Of a stretch of DNA of 64,000 nt, positions 58,996 through 64,000 are shown one piece after another (the first letter of the stretch is position 1; every line of letters starts with the position of its first letter). The position numbers and the translations under genes are program-made. The stretch comes from Scolanthus callimorphus (taxonomy: Eukaryota; Cnidaria; Anthozoa; Actiniaria; Edwardsiidae). The notes under the pieces were generated by a model. It searched no databases. It saw only the letters and a program-made list of their open reading frames with translations, and was not told the DNA's origin. The DNA lies in assembly GCA_033964015.1 (NCBI GenBank), contig CM066912.1, forward strand, positions 22,741,073-22,805,072, given 5' to 3'.

Positions 58996-59250
58996 AGAAG
59001 TGGGCAACTTCCGACGGCCCTGGTGGTTCTTTAACGTCCCTCTGGTTCCGGTTAGTGTAGTGTATGTGAGAGACGGGACCTATGGCTTAACGTCATTATC
59101 CGAGAAGACGCAAATGTCTAACAATTTGCAGATATTAGAGCAAGGCAGCACCTTAAATTGTTTAGAAAATATTGTCCGGCCGGGGTAACGAACTCCCAAC
59201 CTCCCGCACAGAAGACCGGCGCTCTACCACTGCGCCAACCAGTTGTCGGT
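58996..59250 (-). mobile_element. tRNA-derived SINE
   Basis: The minus-strand head has a good A box (TGGCGCAGTGGTAGAGCG) and a B-box-like GGAGTTCGTTACCC at tRNA spacing. The body contains GGATAATGACGTTAAGCC, GGTCCCGTCT and GGGACGTTAAAGAACC, phrases common in invertebrate SINE bodies. The head is not an intact tRNA. Confidence 0.7.
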
Positions 59251-59389
59251 AAATATCTTTCCACGGGCACATAGCGGACCTGTTTCTCATTCCCATTCGC
59301 TGCTGGCTGGCAAAAAGTCAGTGAGATCTCTAGCAAAAAAAAAAATACTGCTGGGACTTTTTTCAGCGTGAAGAACCCGGAGTTCGCCA

Positions 59390-59535
59390 TCTTGGCCGCT
59401 ATTTTGGAAAAACGCGACGCGGGGGAGCGGGTCGAGCGCTAATATCCAAAATGGCGCACGGCGATTTGCTCGGCTTTCTCCGCGAACTGATACCACTAAT
59501 TATCGCCTCTAATGCCACTAATTATCGCCTGGAAG
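59390..59535. promoter_or_regulatory. GC-rich segment with YY1-like motif, possible promoter
   Basis: GCCATCTTGGC (a YY1-type core) and a CG-rich stretch stand out from AT-rich flanks; AAAATGGCGCACGG follows and opens a 30-codon frame. A promoter is possible but nothing downstream confirms it. Confidence 0.2.
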
Positions 59536-59879
59536 CAGGCTAGAACTGATGTTATATGTATTTTTTGTTGCGTGTTTGTGTTATTTTCTCTCGTGTTAGC
59601 TAAGAAATTTTATATTCCTTCGACTACTGAACTCTGCTGACACATTTTCTGGTCTACCTTCTGGCAAAAAGTCCACAAGTAAAAATTTGTGCTAGCCTGT
59701 CAGAAAATGACGCTTAGAAATGACTAAATACGCTGTTTAGGGATGACTCGCTGTGTTCCCGTGTCCTTTCTTCACACATATTATGTTGTAATAAGTTTAA
59801 CTATGATAAATACTATATTATCTGCACTGTCTAATTTTAAATTCCCTCTGATTTTTTTTCTGCTTGACACAGTACATAA

Positions 59880-60593
59880 TTAGTTTTTTCTTGTTGTTCT
59901 TTTATGCTGATAAGAGAAAAATGGAAGTTTGCTCTTAAATCTCTTCTCTTCATCTTCTCCGTCATACAAAATCGCAGGCATTCGTATTTCTAACTTAGCC
60001 TTTTTCCTTTCTTCTGAAGCTCTCTGTTCTTGTTGAGACTTACACCCTGAAAGTACAGATCTTTTTACGTAAACAAAGTCGCTTCTGTTACTTTCGCAGC
60101 GAGGCAGGTGTAATGCGAAATCCATATTTGTTATAATGTTTTCTGGCGTCGATAATGTCGTCTTGAAGTCATCCTCAGTCAATGGAGTTATACTCAAAAC
60201 ATCTTCGACACTTAGCCTCGCAAAGTTCAACTCTAAGTTATTGCTATTAGCGTGGTCTCTAAACAACAAGAGTTTTCCACTTTCGTTACTTAAAGCATCC
60301 GGCGTGGGAGGAGGGTGTCCTTTTCCCCCACTTAGTAAATGTCCAACAACATCTTCTGAATTACTTTTATTCCCCAAATTAAGGTCCTGTTGTTGCCGGG
60401 GCAAGCCGCCGCTCTTTGGCACCGAGCCAAGCCTGCGAGTTTTGTGGAAGGTCGACGATCGTGAAGATGTTGAACTAGGGATTCTCAGCTTTTGATCCTT
60501 TGCTACGAGGTTCTGTTGTCTTTGAAATTGCAAAGCCCTACCTTTGCGGGTTGAAAATAGCGTTATTGCTCGGGGAGGTGGCCTTTTCTCCAT
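59880..60593 (-). CDS. Intronless hypothetical protein, 237 residues
   Basis: An ATG-to-stop frame, by far the longest single-exon non-repeat ORF here. The N-terminal half is basic and Ser/Arg-rich (SSTSSRSSTFHKTRR) with a Gly/Pro-rich patch (SGGKGHPPPTPDA). The middle is more ordered (NNLELNFARLSVEDVLSITP, then LTEDDFKTTL). The C-terminal part has a charged, possibly coiled segment (SQQEQRASEERKKAKLEIRM) followed by a basic tail. No signal peptide or membrane segment, and no family recognised. It looks like an intracellular, partly disordered protein; a processed gene copy is possible because neighbouring genes have introns. Confidence 0.6.
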   Translation of the reverse strand: MEKRPPPRAITLFSTRKGRALQFQRQQNLVAKDQKLRIPSSTSSRSSTFHKTRRLGSVPKSGGLPRQQQDLNLGNKSNSEDVVGHLLSGGKGHPPPTPDALSNESGKLLLFRDHANSNNLELNFARLSVEDVLSITPLTEDDFKTTLSTPENIITNMDFALHLPRCESNRSDFVYVKRSVLSGCKSQQEQRASEERKKAKLEIRMPAILYDGEDEEKRFKSKLPFFSYQHKRTTRKN

Positions 60594-60599
60594 TGTTCA

Positions 60600-61485
60600 T
60601 TATTTACTCCTTTAGCAAATGCCGATCTTCGCTCAGTCTTTTTAAAACCAAGTCAAAAGTAATTGACGCTCTTTAGCTAGAATATTTAGGAACCCATGCT
60701 GACTCGATGGAATTTAGAAGATTGACTAACTCGCTGGTTTGCCAATGACACTCCAGGTTGATGAAATAGTATTCCATATATCATTTCTCGGTTTTTCAAG
60801 TTTTGACAGACAAATTCCTTGCTCGCTTTCAGTACTGTACAGTACCTTCATTAAGTCTTCATTGAAATATTACATAAAGTTCACAGCTTGTTTGATTCCA
60901 TATAGCTGTTGTGTAAACGAAAAACCTTATTAAAACACTTTCATTGTCCTACTCAAAGCATTTCCTCTCGAGGCTGCTTATTAAAGAACCTCTAAGATAA
61001 CCCAGCTGTGTTCAAAGTTATTGTTTTCGGCGAATTCACAACTGACAGCTTTTTCTTTATTTCTGCGCCAGAAAGCCAATATTTTGTTAATGAAAACTCA
61101 ACTAAGTGTCCCTTCAAAAACGAACTTCATTACGAGCCTTCGTTGTGAAGTAAACAAAGGCGTCTCAATGTATTCACAACCCAGCCACCCTTTCAAAGAT
61201 TCATCCTCTAACACTAGGCCAGAGAATACAGTGATCGATTAGTTATTGTTATTTACTTTAGCTGGGATTTCAAAGGATTTAAGTAAGCCCGGCGTTGTTT
61301 TTAACTTGACAACGAAAAACAGTAATGTGCTAATTCACAAACAAAGAGCGCTTGGTTATGAGGGATTTGGTAGAGGGCTAACTAATGCATGCAAAATGCA
61401 AGTTTCTTAGGAGAGAAAAAGAATAATCTGCGCATCACGTTAAAGGGTATCGCTCGCAATCGGTACTGACACACTACAGGGAAAT
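60600..61485. other. Stretch without a recognisable gene
   Basis: Upstream region of the 237-residue ORF. Small frames only, and no promoter element identified. Confidence 0.45.
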
Positions 61486-61488
61486 ATC

Positions 61489-61637
61489 TGCAGAAATGTT
61501 GAATTTCCCAAGGCATACGCACGCATCAGTGGGAAAGTGTTCGGAATTCACATGGATAGCCATGGGAAATCGGAACTCACTTCACATTTCTTCTACCATG
61601 GGAAATTCAGCTTTTCCCATGGATGGGTTTCTGCAGA
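61489..61637. mobile_element. Palindromic element bounded by CTGCAGAAA / TTTCTGCAG
   Basis: The outer ends pair, as do TTGAATTTCCCA / TGGGAAATTCAG further in; the right half is an inverted copy of 8686-8735. Confidence 0.8.
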
Positions 61638-61639
61638 AA

Positions 61640-62790
61640 TTCCTTGTGAGTCTCATGAAGTTGTTTCGGGGCCCTAAGGCCCTAGGCAGTTAATTCGAAC
61701 TTTTGCTCGCGGGTACTACATCTTTTAAGGTTGCAAATATGTACACAAGGTAAACTTTAGAGGAATTTGAAGAAAAGCAAGAAGCCTTTAAAATATTTTA
61801 GTCACGGACTACCTTGCGGTACTTTTTCGTTAAAGTCGCATATTTTCACCAAAAACGGTCGTATCTTTACAACTAAGATCTCATTTTAAAGCTTATGTCC
61901 TGGGCCAAATGGTATGTAATTTCCTTTAACTTTATACAAAACTCACATCTATTATGGAGTTCTCGTCCCGGTGCATCAGTTCAACTTTTTGGAGTTCCAC
62001 TCGCGAATATACGCTATTTTTGTTCATCGACACCATTTGAGCGTTGAAAAAGATGTGTTCTAAAAAAAAAACGGGATTTATTAAATTCGATCTCGTCATT
62101 TCTTGTTATGATTTTGTATATAAAAAAAATACCTAGCGATCACACAACATTGGCTCTAACATCGGCTCAATTTCAAAAATCCCCAACACGGTTTTTTAGA
62201 ACACATCTAAGCCCAGCCATGGTAAAATGTTGTTGACGAGTTTATTTGCCAATCCAATCGTTTTGCCAACAATTAATGTTAATTATGTGTGCGTCGTCCT
62301 CTCGAGAAAAAAAAAACTGTAATGTACATAAGCCCCCTATATGAGCGTGTGCTCTTGGGGCAAATGTAATAAAATATCGTTTAAATAAAAAAAAAATACT
62401 AAATAAAGTGTTGTTAAAGAACGAAAACATCGTAAATCCGCGTGCGTGAAGCTCTCCAGCGAAACTTGACCCCATGCGTCTAGGCCTTTCCAGATTGTGC
62501 TCGGCACTTTTTTAGCGCAATTTGGCTTGGGGAGCACTATTTTCATCAGAGAGCACTTTTTTGGCCAAAGAGCATCTTCTGACAACTTTTTGGTAAACAA
62601 GCCAATTTCTAGCTTATTTGAAGCAAATTACTGGATTTCTTTGTTTTATATAGCTATTTCAAGTTCCTTTGACTACAAATAACATCTCAACTAGGCTAAA
62701 ACCGGTGATTTCGACAGTTGATTGGGTATCCATTCCTGTGGTACAGTATTGGGTAGCCTGTGGGCTGTGGAACTAGTTAATAACTAATCT
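61640..62790. other. Stretch without a recognisable gene
   Basis: Contains AGATGTGTTCTAAAAAAAAA at 62048 and its inverse TTTTTTAGAACACATCT at 62191, a weak inverted repeat. No exon is supported. Confidence 0.45.
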
Positions 62791-62794
62791 AACG

Positions 62795-63121
62795 CTTTTT
62801 AGTATAAACCAACTAATGGTCTATTACAAATCCTGCATTCTGATTGGCTGAGCTACTAATGGTCTATTAGTGATAGACCGTGCCTGGCAAAACCACCACC
62901 TTTCTTTGCAAGAAAACTTGATTTTTTCAACATAAAATAATGGCATTCATTGCCAAAACCATAGTTAGTAGACTAACTATGCCAAAACCGACCAACTAGT
63001 TGGTTTATACTAAAACAATTAGACCTCTCGTCCTCATGTGCTATGATATCAATAGACCATTCGGCCTTCGGCCTCATGGTCTATTCATCATAGCACATTC
63101 GGCCTTGAGGTCTAATTGTTA
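62795..63121. mobile_element. Palindrome-rich element, second copy of 52268-52590 family
   Basis: Inner palindromes ACCAACTAGTTGGT and CCATTCGGCC/GGCCTCATGG, with GAGGTCTAATTGT at the right end as in the first copy. Confidence 0.8.
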
Positions 63122-63150
63122 AATATAGAATATCTGTCTGCCCAGATCAA

Positions 63151-63303
63151 AATGGCGGACGCTTCGTCGAGTGGCGAAGAAATCGAAGATAATCCCATAG
63201 AAACTGCCATAAGTAGAGACGCTTCATTATCAGAACCGGCAAAGACGCCCATTTCCCGAAAGCGAGTTCTGTATATAGGCGTAGGTCTTGTGCTTGGGTC
63301 ATA
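63151..63303 (+). CDS. Possible first exon or gene fragment, 50 codons
   Basis: AAAATGGCGGACG gives a good start context 30 bases right of the element at 62795-63121. The frame is acidic then basic (SSSGEEIEDNPIETAISRDA, then KTPISRKRV) and stops at 63303. It resembles a protein N-terminus in composition only, with no family recognised. Confidence 0.3.
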
Positions 63304-63692
63304 GAGTGCTCAATGCTGCCAGGCAGAGCGAATGCATGCATAATATAGGCAGGAACATAATATAGGCAGGACAAGGTTTGTACTTTGACTCCGGCTTTAC
63401 TCACACAAAATGTGTTTCGTACTACGTTGGTATTATAGTCCGCACAATACACCACGGGCGGGAGAAAAAAAAATCGTTTTGCTAGCAGAATTATATATAT
63501 ATTTATAATAGCTCGCAGCTCCAGAGAGTCAAGGTGCTCCCTCTCGCCTATTATCATCCCATTTGAGTCCATCAGCCAATTAGGAACGATATCTACTGTC
63601 CTGGTATTCAATTGGTACGATATCGGGCATATTTGGATCGATTCTGCAAAATATCAGAGCTCGTTTGGTAAGTCTCGCCATGGGTACAGGGT

Positions 63693-64000
63693 CCTGAAGG
63701 GGGGTCCCAATCCCGTTTCCCGGCCGTTTTTTTGGCAAAATCCCGTTCCCAGTAGGTAAAATCCCGGTCCCGGTAGGATCAAAAGTTAAAATCCCGGCGC
63801 GCGAAAACTGCGATGTTGAAATTGAGAACTCTGCTTTTATGGGCACTATCTCTTGGTACTCTCAATTTATCGAGACCTTAAAAACTTTTAAAACGAATTT
63901 AATATTTCTAAGAGCCGATTATAGCTGACTCGGAGAATGTCAAGACTGGCCTGGCTTCGATAAACACAGTTCTTCGAGCCTCAAAAGAGAAGGTCGATGA
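63693..64000. mobile_element. Left part of a second CAGGGTCC transposon, cut by window edge
   Basis: CAGGGTCCTGAAGGGGGGTC, then the AAATCCCGTTCCC-type subterminal repeats and GGCACTATCTCTTGGT follow the copy at 14364 closely. The CTTCGAGCCTCAAAAGAGAAGG start of the inner block appears before the window ends. Confidence 0.85.

Noticed and set aside
59183..59240. A functional tRNA gene
   Set aside because: Promoter boxes are present, but the stems do not pair well and the sequence continues into a SINE body.

Overview
This is eukaryotic DNA, AT-rich and gene-sparse, with spliced genes, tRNA-derived SINEs, remnants of two LINE types and many foldback or terminal-inverted-repeat (TIR) DNA elements. 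The mix (secreted C-type lectin and PA14 genes, an orphan-like peptide-type GPCR, L2/CR1 and RTE LINEs, dense MITEs) suggests an invertebrate metazoan, most likely a cnidarian such as a stony coral or sea anemone. That assignment is inferred from gene style and not tested by search. No rRNA, intact tRNA, CRISPR or prokaryotic operon is visible. Most long open frames are chance frames in repeats; the real genes had to be assembled from short exons with matching splice phases.

Left part (about 3-17.2 kb): two secreted-protein genes lie in tandem on the minus strand. One begins at 7388 (signal peptide, tiny linker exon, PA14 domain) and runs left, probably out of the window; its PA14 exon carries an apparent 1-base frameshift. 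The other (17168 to 8206) is a complete five-exon, 200-residue secreted C-type lectin. Both share the same intron-phase plan (0, then 1). Their introns are full of MITEs, including a Harbinger-like element starting 11 bases inside a lectin intron and a DNA transposon nested in an older foldback element.

Middle (17.2-52 kb): no confident gene. It holds a foldback element of about 2.3 kb with arms near 0.6 kb around coding-like sequence, a second Harbinger-like element, a TTAA-flanked foldback, a tandem array with a repeated exon-like segment (33.4-34.5 kb), a 5'-truncated frameshifted L2/CR1 LINE (35.2-37.4 kb), an RTE fragment (40.1 kb) and several MITEs.

Right part (52-64 kb): a four-coding-exon class A GPCR on the plus strand (52838-55891), with all seven helices but a 1-base frameshift in TM1; an orphan terminal exon (58137-58276, minus); an intronless 237-residue unknown ORF (59880-60593, minus); a tRNA-derived SINE; and the start of another copy of the 14.4 kb transposon at the right edge.

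I did not find a convincing new biological system. The points most worth following are the frameshifts in two otherwise well-formed genes, the paired secreted genes, the large foldback with its coding-like centre, and the tandem exon-like units.
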